This document shows positions 42,981 to 52,737 of a DNA stretch of 64,000 bases, in pieces. Numbering within the stretch: the stretch's first letter is position 1; each line of letters begins with the position of its first letter. Under the pieces are notes generated by a model. That model was not told where the DNA came from. It was given only the letters and a program-made list of their open reading frames with translations, and did no database searches. The translations under genes were made by a program, and so were the position numbers. Source of the stretch: Arsenicibacter rosenii (GTDB lineage Bacteria; Bacteroidota; Bacteroidia; Cytophagales; Spirosomataceae); assembly GCF_001870735.1 (NCBI RefSeq), contig NZ_MORL01000001.1:682001-746000 (forward strand), read 5' to 3'.

Positions 42981-45941
42981 ATGGTTAAGTTCTATATTAA
43001 AGGTTTTATTAAACTCGTCATTCTAAGCGCATTTTTTCTTTATTCTATCTGTATTCAGGCACAATCGGGTAGCGTTTTCCGCGATTTTAATAATAATGGC
43101 ATAAGAGATAAAAGCGAGGGCGGTGTTGCCGGCATTGCCATTCAGTCGTTTAAAACCGGGAATGTTGTATTCGGGCGGGCGGTCTCAGATGCACAGGGTG
43201 CGTATACGCTGTCTCCTGCTGCGGCTGCGAATGAACCGGTACGAATTGAGTTTTTTATTCCTGACTCGCTAAAGGCATTTTTTCCTGCCGCCATGGCCGA
43301 TGGTGCCGGGAACAACGGCACCTCTGTACAGTTCGCCACCGGATCAGCCACGAACATCAACTTTGGTATTAACCGCGCTATCGATTTTTGTGAGGCCGGG
43401 CCACCCGTCTCTATCGTTTGTTTTATCATCGGCAGCGGAACCACCATTGGCAGTAACCTGCTGGCCACGGTTCCGGCCAACGCGACCGGAGTCGATGGTT
43501 CAGTGGTAGGCCACCCCAACGCTCCGGGCGCCAGTGTCGGAGCCGTTTGGGGCACTTCGTTCCAGAACGAAACCGACCGCCTTTTTCTGGCTTCCTTTAT
43601 GCGCAGGCACACAGCGTTCGGCACCGCCGGTACGGGTGCGATTTATGTAACCACCAGGCCCCGTGACCCGGCCAAATCTGCCTCCTACGAATTTATAAAC
43701 CTGAATGGACTCACGGTAAATCACGCAAGAGGGGGTAAAGTGGTCATCCGTACCGGACAAGACCCGCATCAAATCCCCAACTACATTGCCGACATCATCC
43801 ATGACGGAAAAAATCCCGCGGATTCAGTGGGTAAAATGTCACTCGGTGACATGGACATGAGCAGTGATGGGAAAGCCCTGTATGTCGTAAGTCTGTACGA
43901 TAAACGGCTCTATCGTATTCTCATTGACAGTGATAGCAATCCGTTGACAAACCCAACCGCATCCGATGTGCTGGCCTTCGACATCCCTGATCCGGGCTGT
44001 CGGGGCGGACAGGCCCGACCGTTCGGCCTCGGCATTCGGGGAGATGAGGTGTTTGTCGGGGTAACCTGCGATGCCGGTACATCCCGAAACCGGTCTGACC
44101 TCCGGGCGTATGTTTATAAGCTTAACACCATGACCAACACCTTTTCTGAAGTAATCAGCATCCCGCTGGATTATCAGCGGGGGAACGTCGCCGGTATTAC
44201 CTTTTCCAGGCTTATGAATGCGTGGCAGCCGTGGACGAATGACCCCGACTGGCATAATGACAATGCTGCTATCGGCGAAGTATACAGTTTCAGTAACCGT
44301 CCCGAAGTATTGTGTCCGCAGCCGTTACTATCGGATATTGTTTTTGACGACGATGGTTCGCTCGTCCTGGGGTTCATGGACCGGTTCGGACATCAGGCCA
44401 TTTATCTTGGTCCCGATCCGGCAGGCTCGACCGTTGATGGTCACTTTGTGAAAGTCGACCCGCGGGCAGGTGGTGATGTCATCCGGATCTGCAATACCGG
44501 CACTCTCGCTAAACCCGTTTATGCTGTTGAGTCGCTGGGTAAGTGTGGTTCGCTTGGAGGAGGACAGTTTACAGAAGCAACCTATGCGAATCCGGAATAT
44601 GAATATTATACGGGTGATAACTTTAATGACAATAGCCATACCGAAACCGCAATGGGATCGCTCGGGCTGGTTCCGGGTTCCGGCGAACTGATTGTGTCGG
44701 CTTTTGACCCGATCAACGAACGAAACAACGGCCAGGTCTTTACCAACGGCTTTAAAGTTTTGTCGAATAAAACCGGCCGGGAACTGCGGGGCTTTTCACT
44801 GCTGAATGATGTTCCGGCCAATAACGGGAATAATGAATTCGGCAAAGCATCCGGACTTGGCGGTGTGGAGGTATTGTGTTTGCCAAAACCGATTGAAATT
44901 GGCAACCTGATCTGGCTCGACCAAAACGTCAACCGTATTCAGGATCCCGGAGAGCCCCCTATTCCGGGCGTTCAGCTTGAGTTATATAACACAGACGGAC
45001 AAGTAGTTGGCCGCACAACCTCCAATGCTGCCGGGCACTACGCGTTCAATAGCACAAATGTTATGGATACTGTCGGGGTACAACGCCCCAACCGGCCGGG
45101 TCCACAAATCGAAACAGCCTACACCATCCGGGTAGCCGCCAGTCAGTATAACAAAAAAGGATTCGGGCCGCTAACGGGCATGACACTGCCGGCTACCTCG
45201 CAGCTACGGGCATTTGTGGATGCACCGCTGGGCGAAAACGAGATCCGGGACAACAACGGGGTATTGACAAACGGGTTCATTATCGCTAATGTAACCACCG
45301 GCAATTCCGGCGAAAGTGATCACACGATTGATATTGGCTTCGTCCCTGCGCCTGTTCTGAATGTATCTAAGCAGGTTAACACCGTACAGGCGCGCATCGG
45401 CGATATATTGACTTACACCGTAACAATCCGTAACACAGGTTTGGGCAACGCCTTCGGCGCCGTGGTGCAGGACGTACTGAGTACAAACCTGACCTATCTG
45501 GCCGGTACGGCCAGGCCATCTTCCGGTACATTCGTTGCCGGCAACCCGTCTACATGGACAATTGCCAGTCTGCCCGCCAATTCATCAGCCACGTTAACCT
45601 ACTCTGTAAGCGTTATCAGAGCAGGACTGGCTGTAAATACAGCGACTATTCCAGGCGACACGGCACAGGTTTGTACAACCATCCCGTACCTGGTTTGTGT
45701 CGGTCAACCGTATGCTATATCCGTATCAGGACCCGCCGGAGCTTCTTCCTATACGGTTTATAAGGACAACAGGATTGTTTACCAGGGCCCGCAGCGTACA
45801 TACACCGCTACCTCTCCGGGCGCGTATCGGATCATACCCGTTCCGGCCGGCACTGACTGCAGCTATCCATCATGCTGTCCGCTTATCATTCAGGAAGTCA
45901 GACCGCAGTGTATTCCGCTGTATTGGCTTAGAATCAAATAA
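42981..45941 (+). CDS. SdrD-B/DUF11 surface protein
   Basis: 986 residues: signal peptide (to about residue 27), an SdrD B-like domain (about 28-120: SVFRDFNNNGIRDKSEGGV), a central propeller-like region of about 450 residues with MSLGDMDMSSDGKALYVVSL and SDIVFDDDGSLVLGFMDRFG, a second SdrD B-like domain (about 635-780: IGNLIWLDQNVNRIQDPGE), a DUF11 domain (about 795-890: LNVSKQVNTVQARIGDILTY) and a Cys-containing end. Both SdrD B domains have the calcium-loop pattern DxNxNGIxD or DxNxNRIxD. It is expected at the cell surface, probably adhesive. No sorting domain could be named. Confidence 0.88.
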   Translation: MVKFYIKGFIKLVILSAFFLYSICIQAQSGSVFRDFNNNGIRDKSEGGVAGIAIQSFKTGNVVFGRAVSDAQGAYTLSPAAAANEPVRIEFFIPDSLKAFFPAAMADGAGNNGTSVQFATGSATNINFGINRAIDFCEAGPPVSIVCFIIGSGTTIGSNLLATVPANATGVDGSVVGHPNAPGASVGAVWGTSFQNETDRLFLASFMRRHTAFGTAGTGAIYVTTRPRDPAKSASYEFINLNGLTVNHARGGKVVIRTGQDPHQIPNYIADIIHDGKNPADSVGKMSLGDMDMSSDGKALYVVSLYDKRLYRILIDSDSNPLTNPTASDVLAFDIPDPGCRGGQARPFGLGIRGDEVFVGVTCDAGTSRNRSDLRAYVYKLNTMTNTFSEVISIPLDYQRGNVAGITFSRLMNAWQPWTNDPDWHNDNAAIGEVYSFSNRPEVLCPQPLLSDIVFDDDGSLVLGFMDRFGHQAIYLGPDPAGSTVDGHFVKVDPRAGGDVIRICNTGTLAKPVYAVESLGKCGSLGGGQFTEATYANPEYEYYTGDNFNDNSHTETAMGSLGLVPGSGELIVSAFDPINERNNGQVFTNGFKVLSNKTGRELRGFSLLNDVPANNGNNEFGKASGLGGVEVLCLPKPIEIGNLIWLDQNVNRIQDPGEPPIPGVQLELYNTDGQVVGRTTSNAAGHYAFNSTNVMDTVGVQRPNRPGPQIETAYTIRVAASQYNKKGFGPLTGMTLPATSQLRAFVDAPLGENEIRDNNGVLTNGFIIANVTTGNSGESDHTIDIGFVPAPVLNVSKQVNTVQARIGDILTYTVTIRNTGLGNAFGAVVQDVLSTNLTYLAGTARPSSGTFVAGNPSTWTIASLPANSSATLTYSVSVIRAGLAVNTATIPGDTAQVCTTIPYLVCVGQPYAISVSGPAGASSYTVYKDNRIVYQGPQRTYTATSPGAYRIIPVPAGTDCSYPSCCPLIIQEVRPQCIPLYWLRIK

Positions 45942-45948
45942 ATAAAAC

Positions 45949-45974
45949 AAAAGCTCGGCAAGTTGCCGGGCTTT
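45949..45974. terminator. Hairpin between the surface-protein gene and peptide B
   Basis: AAAGCTCGGCA paired with TGCCGGGCTTT around AGT; the following T-run is short, so termination may be weak. It lies between convergent genes. Confidence 0.65.
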
Positions 45975-46039
45975 CTGGTCAAGCACAGTCGCGGGAGTTA
46001 ACGAACCGGCGATGGCTTTCAGGGATTATCTACTATCTA

Positions 46040-46201
46040 TCAGTCATCACCGCCGCCGGTCGACAGGCTTGTGCCGATGGCGGCAAAGTCAAAAATCTCA
46101 GTTACATCAGCCAGATTCAGGAAACTACCACCCTGTTTATCAATCATTTCCTGAGTATTCAGTTCCTGTACACCGGGTTGATCCGGATGCAGCGTTTCCA
46201 T
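46040..46201 (-). CDS. Double-glycine-leader secreted peptide, copy B (53 codons)
   Basis: A short gene read on the minus strand. It starts METLHPDQPGVQELNTQEM and continues IDKQGG, a 25-residue leader of the same length as peptide A with the shared pattern ELxTQEMxxxQGG. The predicted mature part of 28 residues begins SFLNLADVTEIFDFAAIGTS and ends in GGGDD; it aligns with the first half of peptide A (SFL, A, T, I, D, AIGTSLS, GGG) but lacks the long Gly/Ser tail. The upstream 183 bases match copy A in spacing and motifs. No exporter is adjacent, so it likely uses the one at the left edge of the window. Confidence 0.82.
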   Translation of the reverse strand: METLHPDQPGVQELNTQEMIDKQGGSFLNLADVTEIFDFAAIGTSLSTGGGDD

Positions 46202-46337
46202 AACATGAAATGGTTGCGTTAATCGCCTACCCGATACGCTTTTCGGCTGCCGCGACCCATCCGTCAGTGCTGCTTCCGAAGAAGTGCTTGCTGCCGTTTG
46301 GATGACACAAAGTTGGCAGAAAAAACAGCAGGAGCTG
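46202..46337 (-). promoter_or_regulatory. Leader and promoter of peptide B, conserved with copy A
   Basis: A -7-like box CAACTTTG (read from 46315 to 46308) lies 107 bases before the start codon, the same distance as AACCTTTG in copy A. Between it and the gene the blocks CTGCCGTTTGG and GCTTTTCGGC are shared with copy A, so the untranslated leader is conserved too. Confidence 0.65.
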
Positions 46338-46384
46338 ATAACGGACCGTTATAGCTTCATAACAACCGGTTATCAAAGTATAAC
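46338..46384 (-). promoter_or_regulatory. Phased ATAAC/GTTAT half-site array upstream of peptide B
   Basis: Perfect half-sites ATAAC, GTTAT, ATAAC, GTTAT, ATAAC begin at 46338, 46348, 46359, 46369 and 46380. Spacing (10, 11, 10, 11) and distance to the start codon (137 to 183 bases) are identical to copy A, and the gap to the -7-like box is 22 bases in both. Neither promoter has a TTG at -33, which is typical of promoters that depend on an activator. Confidence 0.75.
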
Positions 46385-46493
46385 CCGGCTAAATTTTCTT
46401 TTCCGGTCAGGGGTTACATGCCTTTTTCCGACTCTATTAACAGTAGATCGGCTGCATCAAACCGCGTAACGTTCGTTTTCACCCAAACCTGAC

Positions 46494-48050
46494 ATGATTA
46501 AATTTACAAACACACTCCTTTTTCTGTCCGGACTCTATGTGTTCAGTACAGTTAACAAACCGGTAATGGATGAGCCCAAAACCGGCGTTGTCATAACAGC
46601 CCATTCCGGCGGCAGCAACGTAAAGGAGAACCCTGTCATTCCCGGCGACTTTGCCGATCCATCGCTCATCAGGCGTGGCAACACCTACTATGCAACCGGT
46701 ACATCCTCCGAATGGGCTCCGCATTACCCTGTTTTTACTTCTACGGATCTGATCCACTGGAAACAGCTCGGTTACGTTTTTAACCAGACACCTTCGTGGG
46801 CCTCGGCCTCATTCTGGGCACCGGAGTTGTTTTACCGCAACGGCACTTATTTCGTCTATTACGTCGCACGCCGGAAAAGCGATGGCATTTCCTGCATCGG
46901 CGTGGCCACGGCGAAAGACCCGGCCAAAGGTTTTACTGATCACGGGGTTATGCTCGAATTCGGCAAGGAAGCCATTGACCCCTTTGTTATTGAGGTTGAC
47001 GGGCAGCTGTACATGACCTGGAAAGCCTATGGCCTCGACAAACGGCCCATCGAAATTCTGGGAAGCCGCCTGTCGGCGGATGGGATGAAACTTGAGGGGG
47101 AACCCTTCATGCTCCTGCGCGACGATGATAAAAAAGGCATTGAAGGCCAGTGCATTGTCAAAAAAGGCAATTATTTCTACCTCCTGTATTCGCTCGGAGC
47201 CTGCTGCGGCCGGGGCTGTACCTACCAGGTTGAAGTGGCCCGGGCAACGGCTATTCAGGGACCCTATACCCGCTTTACCGGCAATCCGGTACTGGCTGAA
47301 ACAGCCGAATGGAAATGCGCCGGCCACGGCACCGTCGTTACGGCCAAAGATGGGAAAGACTACTACCTGTACCATGCCTACAACAAAGCAGACCATGTGT
47401 ATACCGGCAGGCAGGGTATGCTGAGCGAACTGCGCTGGGACCAGCCCGGGGGCTGGCCATCGCTCCATCCGATGGGTGCCAACGCTGCGGCGATCCGGAA
47501 TTTCCGCGATGAGTTCACTCAACCAACGCTGGCCGGCGACTGGCAATGGGATTTCCGCCATACGAAACCCGCCTGGAAACTAACGGGTGGTACCCTGGCA
47601 CTGTCGGGCACGCCGGATGCGAAAAATCCGACCGGCACCGCCCTCACCGTACGGCCCTTGAGCGGCGATTATACCATTACCACCGAAGTGGCCAATCATA
47701 ACGAATCGTTGAAAGGGCTCGTGCTGTACGGCGATGCTGGTCAGTCGGTCGGGATTGGGGTGAAGGGCAACAGGCTGCAAATCCGGGAAGTCAAAAACGA
47801 TAAAACGACTATTGCCCACGAAGAAGCCATTGACCATATAAAGCCGCTGACGCTTAAAATCCAGGTTGAAAAGGGCTACTTGTGCCGTTTTTTCCGGGGC
47901 GACGGCAAGGGTGGCTGGACAGAGGTAAACACACAGGGGGCCAGCTACAATGCCGGCTTCCTGCCGCCCTGGGATCGCAGCCCGCGCCCGGGTCTTTTGC
48001 AACAAGGCAGCGACCCGGCCGCCTTCAGCTACTTCAGTATTGCGTATTAA
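46494..48050 (+). CDS. Glycoside hydrolase family 43 enzyme
   Basis: 518 residues with an N-terminal hydrophobic signal. The five-bladed GH43 propeller (about 45-330) shows the base Asp55 (GDFADPSLI), the pKa-modulating Asp162 (EAIDPFV) and acid Glu217 (GIEGQC). A beta-sandwich follows (about 340-518). Likely beta-xylosidase or alpha-L-arabinofuranosidase activity on plant hemicellulose; the exact one cannot be told. It begins only 110 bases from the peptide B array and is divergent from peptide B, so the two might share regulation. Confidence 0.92.
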   Translation: MIKFTNTLLFLSGLYVFSTVNKPVMDEPKTGVVITAHSGGSNVKENPVIPGDFADPSLIRRGNTYYATGTSSEWAPHYPVFTSTDLIHWKQLGYVFNQTPSWASASFWAPELFYRNGTYFVYYVARRKSDGISCIGVATAKDPAKGFTDHGVMLEFGKEAIDPFVIEVDGQLYMTWKAYGLDKRPIEILGSRLSADGMKLEGEPFMLLRDDDKKGIEGQCIVKKGNYFYLLYSLGACCGRGCTYQVEVARATAIQGPYTRFTGNPVLAETAEWKCAGHGTVVTAKDGKDYYLYHAYNKADHVYTGRQGMLSELRWDQPGGWPSLHPMGANAAAIRNFRDEFTQPTLAGDWQWDFRHTKPAWKLTGGTLALSGTPDAKNPTGTALTVRPLSGDYTITTEVANHNESLKGLVLYGDAGQSVGIGVKGNRLQIREVKNDKTTIAHEEAIDHIKPLTLKIQVEKGYLCRFFRGDGKGGWTEVNTQGASYNAGFLPPWDRSPRPGLLQQGSDPAAFSYFSIAY

Positions 48051-48055
48051 AAAAA

Positions 48056-48091
48056 TACCACACAGGCCCATAGGTTATGGCCTGTGTGGTA
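48056..48091 (-). terminator. Terminator for the ABC/M1 gene
   Basis: A stem of TACCACACAGGCC with GGCCTGTGTGGTA, followed on the minus strand by TTTTTT; downstream of the ABC/M1 gene and convergent with the GH43 gene. Confidence 0.85.
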
Positions 48092-48117
48092 AAAACACCT
48101 CGTTGTCGTCCGGACAA

Positions 48118-51100
48118 CTACAGCTTCTCTACCTTTTTCAGGTTGTCGTCCGGCACACGGTCAACGAGGAAACTGATCGGGTCGATACCGGCCTGATAGG
48201 GCTCCTCTTTCACGACAAAGGTATAGGTACTGTCTTTTTTCTTCATTTTTTCGCGGCGGATAGCCAGCAATTTGCCTTGCTCCTTTCCGTCGGCCGGACG
48301 GCCATAGACCCCGACATCGATCCAGTCGTTGAGCGTCACCGGCTTTTCGTTTCCGTATTGATCGGCACGGAACTTCTCGCTCTGCACCGCTACGGTCACC
48401 TCAAACTGTCCGTCAGGCCGTTTTTTGTAGGACGCTGACAAGGCACGGTTGTTGAAGATCGTCATTTCTTCGAACAGGTCCGTGATGACATATTGCAGCG
48501 AATCCGGCGTATTTTTCCTGAACAGATCCACGAGCGCGTAGGCATTCGGGTACGGTGGCCGGCGGTAAGCATAGTTCTGTACCAGCTCATGCAGCGCCTT
48601 ATTCACCGCTTTTTCGCCGATCATTTCCTTGAAGTAATACATCACTACACTGCCTTTCCGGTAATGAATATAGCCCTGGTTTTCAACTTTTTCCAGCGGC
48701 ACTTCCTTCACCGACTCCGTCCCGCGGTCGCCCAGATACCGGTCCATTTCGTATTTCAGGAATTTTTTCATGCGGTCTTTGCCGTACTCTTTTTCCATCA
48801 CCATCAGCGCCGAATACTGGGCCATGGTTTCGGAAAGCAGCGTTGCCCCCTGCATATCGGCCCCTACTACCTGATGCGCCCACCACTGATGCCCCATCTC
48901 GTGAGCCACCACGTAGTACACCATGTCAATGTCCTTTTCCGGGTCAATCTTTGAGATAAAGCCAATGCCTTCGGAATACGGCATGGTGCCCGGAAAGGCC
49001 TGCGCAAAGCTCGCATAGCGCGGAAATTCAATGATCCGTGCTTGTTTGTGGTAATACGGACCGAAGTTCCGGGTGTAGTAGGCCAGCGATTTTTTCACCG
49101 ACGACAACATGTTTTTAACATTGTACGGGTGTTTTTTATCGTAATACACCTCTACGTCAATGCCATTCCATTTTTCGCGGGCGACTTCGTAGCGTGCCGA
49201 AATAAAGGAGTAAAAATTCAGCGACTGATGGTCGAGTTTGTAGTGAAAATACTTCCGTGTTTTGCCATCGTCGCCGGTTTTCGTCCATTCTTTCAGCAAT
49301 GACCCCGGCGCAACGGCAATCTGATCGCCCGACGTACTGATCACGGTCTCAACCATTACCCAGTCCGCATTATTGTTCAGATAGGTGTTCATGCACTTGT
49401 CCGTGCAGTTGCGCGTCAGTTGCGGCATCCGGTCCTTTTCCTTCAGTCCGTACTCCTTGCGCTTGTTTTTATCACCGATCTCAAAACCGTCCTGATACCC
49501 GATCATCGGGGCAATGTCTGTGTTATCAAAGAAGGACCCGTTCTGGTTAATCTGCTTGGTAAACGTCACCTCATTTTCAAACCCGTTGGTTTCCTTCCGC
49601 ATCGTATACCGCAAATGAACCGAATCGCCGGGAGCGAGTGCCGGACTCAGTCTGTAAATCTGATATTGCAGCACCGAATCGTTCAGCGCCAGTCTGCCAC
49701 GATCCACGGAAACCGTAAATTTCTGCTCATTCGGGTACACAATGTGCAGCGAATCAATTGGGAAGCTGGACCGGTTTACGAGCACAAAGTCGCCTTTCAC
49801 CGACAGATTCCGCTCTTCCGGATACACATCGATGGTATATTTCACATCGCTGATGCGGGGCTGCGGAATGCCCTGGTATTTTTTATACTTCTTCTCGTAG
49901 CTGACCTGACGCGCTTCCTGCTCATCGTCCGACTCAAAGCTGTTAACCACCTTGGTGTTGTAAAATACAAACCCGCCGCAAAGCAACAGTGCTCCGAATA
50001 AACCGGCCGTAATGGCTACGTTGGTACCCGAAAAATGCAGCCGCGCCGTCCGGAAGCGGCTCGCCCATGTCGTGTCGCGTCCCCGCACCCAGAACAGGAT
50101 CGTCTTCATACCCAGCAGGGCGGCTACCAGCGTCCAGTATACCCGGAACCAGACAAAGGATTTCACAAACGGGCCGAAGCCGTTCATGTCCGAATAGGTA
50201 TAATCCGGTGAGGCATTAAACTGAACCATGTTGCTGCTCACATCCAGCGGGCCCCAGATATAGGCGTTGGCAATCAGCACCACGATAAAGACAAAAAACG
50301 CGACATACTTCTGATTCACCAGCGTATGGACCAGCATCGACAGCACGATCAGCGGAATAAACCGGATGAGGTCAATGGCAAAGAACTCAATCAGGTATTG
50401 GTCAAGCTCAAGGGTAGTGTATCCCTTCAGCAACTGGGTAACGATGCCGGCCAGAATACACACCGCCTGAATGACAGCGACCATGCCGATCAGGCCCAGC
50501 AGTTTACCCGCGAACACGGTCCAGGTTCGGTTTGGCATGGCGTCGTAAATCTGGTCAAGGTCAGCTTCGCGTTCCTTCCAGATGACGGCTCCGGAGTAAA
50601 AGACAATGATGGCAATCAGGAAAACATACATCGTTCCCCGGATGGTTGAGATCACCTGATAGGTAACCGGGTAAGACATCAACCCGTAAAAACGATCGGA
50701 GTATTGCAGCGAAAAGCCCATATTGAGCATCCCGGCCAGCAGAATCACGATAAAGGCCGTGCCGGTAATGATCCCCCGGAGTTCTGAACGGGCAATGCGC
50801 CCCAGTTGCATCCACGCCACCGAAGCCCCTTTCTGCGGAGTCACTACCGGCAGGGGTTGCAGCGGGATAAACAATGGCCGCGGACTGTCTTCCTGAATGT
50901 GGTCTTTTTTCTTTTTCCGGTTAACGGCGTTGCGCTCGGCAAACGAGAACCGGAAATAGGTGAAAACCAGAATCCCGACACCAACGCCTGTCCAGATCAG
51001 CCGGTTCATGAGCATATCCGGATAATCAAGCCCGACAGAGAGGCTGTTTTTCTCGCTCACCGTCCAGTATTTGGTAATCAGATCGAACGGACGGGCCCCG

Positions 51101-51744
51101 AACGCATCGACAAAGAAGGCGAGCCGCTCGTTTTCCACGTCGCTGAGAAAACTGCTCGAAATACCGTACGCCACCAGCAGTAAAATGGCCCCCACAAACG
51201 AAATAATGGTTGACCGGGTCAACGCAGCCAGCGCAAAAATGAGCGCCCCGCTGATGAAGGTGTTCGGAATGGCAAAGATCAGGAAACTGTTTACGTGGGC
51301 AGACCACACCACCGGCCCGTAGCGTTCGGCATCAACCGAGCCGGTTGTCTGCCCGATGAGCGTACCCAGCAGAATGCCCAGCGAAATGCCCAGAAACGGA
51401 ATAAGCGACACAACAAACGATCCCAGAAACCGACCGGCCAGATAGTCCAGCTTGTTGATGGGAGACGAAAAAATGATCTGGTTTGTCTTGTAGCTGAAAT
51501 CACGGATGGCCGCGTTCTGGACAAAGGCCGTTGTCATCAGCAGGGCAAACAAGCACCACACACCATACTGATTCTGAACCACATAAGGAGCATTTTTGAA
51601 AATATTCCCGAAGGAGCCGCCAATCGTCACATCATCCGAGGCCGATGCCCAGGCAAACATCAGGATATTGACCAGCATGAAAACATACACCATCGGCTGT
51701 CGCAGCCAATAGCGTAACTCGAAGGTAAAGAGGTATCTAAACAT
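48118..51744 (-). CDS. ABC transporter permease fused to M1-family aminopeptidase
   Basis: 1208 residues. The first half (about 1-590) holds two sets of six membrane spans of the ABC-2 type, first set at about 15-265 and second at about 315-590. After a final span near 595 comes an M1 (gluzincin) peptidase domain with zinc motif HEMGH at 948-952 and a downstream Glu in LLSETMAQYSAL; the exopeptidase motif GxMEN is not seen (the corresponding region reads FPGTMPYSEGIGF), so substrate type is uncertain. The fusion is a known Bacteroidota arrangement of unknown substrate. The ATPase gene is upstream by 22 bases, completing the transporter. Confidence 0.92.
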   Translation of the reverse strand: MFRYLFTFELRYWLRQPMVYVFMLVNILMFAWASASDDVTIGGSFGNIFKNAPYVVQNQYGVWCLFALLMTTAFVQNAAIRDFSYKTNQIIFSSPINKLDYLAGRFLGSFVVSLIPFLGISLGILLGTLIGQTTGSVDAERYGPVVWSAHVNSFLIFAIPNTFISGALIFALAALTRSTIISFVGAILLLVAYGISSSFLSDVENERLAFFVDAFGARPFDLITKYWTVSEKNSLSVGLDYPDMLMNRLIWTGVGVGILVFTYFRFSFAERNAVNRKKKKDHIQEDSPRPLFIPLQPLPVVTPQKGASVAWMQLGRIARSELRGIITGTAFIVILLAGMLNMGFSLQYSDRFYGLMSYPVTYQVISTIRGTMYVFLIAIIVFYSGAVIWKEREADLDQIYDAMPNRTWTVFAGKLLGLIGMVAVIQAVCILAGIVTQLLKGYTTLELDQYLIEFFAIDLIRFIPLIVLSMLVHTLVNQKYVAFFVFIVVLIANAYIWGPLDVSSNMVQFNASPDYTYSDMNGFGPFVKSFVWFRVYWTLVAALLGMKTILFWVRGRDTTWASRFRTARLHFSGTNVAITAGLFGALLLCGGFVFYNTKVVNSFESDDEQEARQVSYEKKYKKYQGIPQPRISDVKYTIDVYPEERNLSVKGDFVLVNRSSFPIDSLHIVYPNEQKFTVSVDRGRLALNDSVLQYQIYRLSPALAPGDSVHLRYTMRKETNGFENEVTFTKQINQNGSFFDNTDIAPMIGYQDGFEIGDKNKRKEYGLKEKDRMPQLTRNCTDKCMNTYLNNNADWVMVETVISTSGDQIAVAPGSLLKEWTKTGDDGKTRKYFHYKLDHQSLNFYSFISARYEVAREKWNGIDVEVYYDKKHPYNVKNMLSSVKKSLAYYTRNFGPYYHKQARIIEFPRYASFAQAFPGTMPYSEGIGFISKIDPEKDIDMVYYVVAHEMGHQWWAHQVVGADMQGATLLSETMAQYSALMVMEKEYGKDRMKKFLKYEMDRYLGDRGTESVKEVPLEKVENQGYIHYRKGSVVMYYFKEMIGEKAVNKALHELVQNYAYRRPPYPNAYALVDLFRKNTPDSLQYVITDLFEEMTIFNNRALSASYKKRPDGQFEVTVAVQSEKFRADQYGNEKPVTLNDWIDVGVYGRPADGKEQGKLLAIRREKMKKKDSTYTFVVKEEPYQAGIDPISFLVDRVPDDNLKKVEKL

Positions 51745-51766
51745 GGTTTCCGGTTAGCGTCTGGGG

Positions 51767-52654
51767 TCAGGCATGCGTAGATATGGTCGAGAAAAATACG
51801 TCTTCGAGGTCCGGCTGAGCGAGTTCGAAGCCATTGGCCGGTGCCTCCTCACTGTAAATATGAATCAGCGGTTTGCCGGCAACCAGCTTGTTCGAAATGA
51901 GCGAATACTGGTCAGCATAGCGGGTAAGTTCGGCCTTTTCGATGGATTTCTGCCAGATTTTTCCTTCCAGCATCGTAACCGAGTCGAGCGGAGAGCCGCT
52001 GTATAATACCTTGCCACGGTGAATAATGGCCATGTTCCGGCAGAGCTCCATCACATCCTGCACGATGTGGGTTGACAGGATAACGATCACATTTTCACCG
52101 ATTTCAGACAGCAGGTTATAGAACCGGTTGCGTTCGCCGGGGTCGAGACCGGCCGTCGGTTCATCGACAATGATCAGTTTCGGATTGCCAATCAGCGCCT
52201 GAGCGATGCCGAAGCGCTGTTTCATCCCGCCGGAATAGCTGCTGACGGCCTTTTTCCGGTGTTCGTAGAGGTTCACGCGCTGTAGCAGGGCCGCCACCAG
52301 TTCCTTGCGCTCTTTGCTGTTGGTAATGCCTTTCAGCACGGCCAGGTAATCGAGCAGGTCCGTGGCCGCCACTTTCGGGTAGACCCCGAACTCCTGCGGC
52401 AGATAGCCCAGCACCTGCCGGATGGACTCCTTATCGTTCAGCACATCGATGTTGTCGGCGTCCGAAGTCCCCAGAAAGGCGGTGCCGCTGTCGGCATCCT
52501 GTAAGGTGGCCAGCGTCCGCATCAGGGTTGATTTACCGGCACCGTTCTGCCCGAGCAGGCCATACATGCCGGTCGGAATCGTCAGCGATACATTGTCGAG
52601 GGCTTTTACCCCGTTTGAATACGTCTTGGAAAGGTTTTGAATAGTTAGTTGCAT
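51767..52654 (-). CDS. ABC transporter ATP-binding protein
   Basis: 295 residues. Walker A GQNGAGKST, Q-loop YLPQEFGVYP, signature SYSGGMKQR, Walker B LIIVDEPTAGLDPGE and the switch His in LSTHIVQD. The last 70 residues form a regulatory region. It powers the ABC/M1 permease encoded directly downstream. An upstream start would add ten residues; ATG at 52654 (MQLTIQNLSKTY) is the family's usual start. Confidence 0.94.
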   Translation of the reverse strand: MQLTIQNLSKTYSNGVKALDNVSLTIPTGMYGLLGQNGAGKSTLMRTLATLQDADSGTAFLGTSDADNIDVLNDKESIRQVLGYLPQEFGVYPKVAATDLLDYLAVLKGITNSKERKELVAALLQRVNLYEHRKKAVSSYSGGMKQRFGIAQALIGNPKLIIVDEPTAGLDPGERNRFYNLLSEIGENVIVILSTHIVQDVMELCRNMAIIHRGKVLYSGSPLDSVTMLEGKIWQKSIEKAELTRYADQYSLISNKLVAGKPLIHIYSEEAPANGFELAQPDLEDVFFSTISTHA

Positions 52655-52737
52655 GTAGTTGGGTACGGTTTTGGCGATAAACAAATATAACCCAACCAGC
52701 TATTCAGGCGTCTTTTTTGTAGTTGAATGGTTAGATA

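Noticed and set aside
46012-46203. 63-residue plus-strand frame over peptide B
   Set aside because: It is the antisense shadow of the double-glycine peptide, whose homology to peptide A supports the minus strand.
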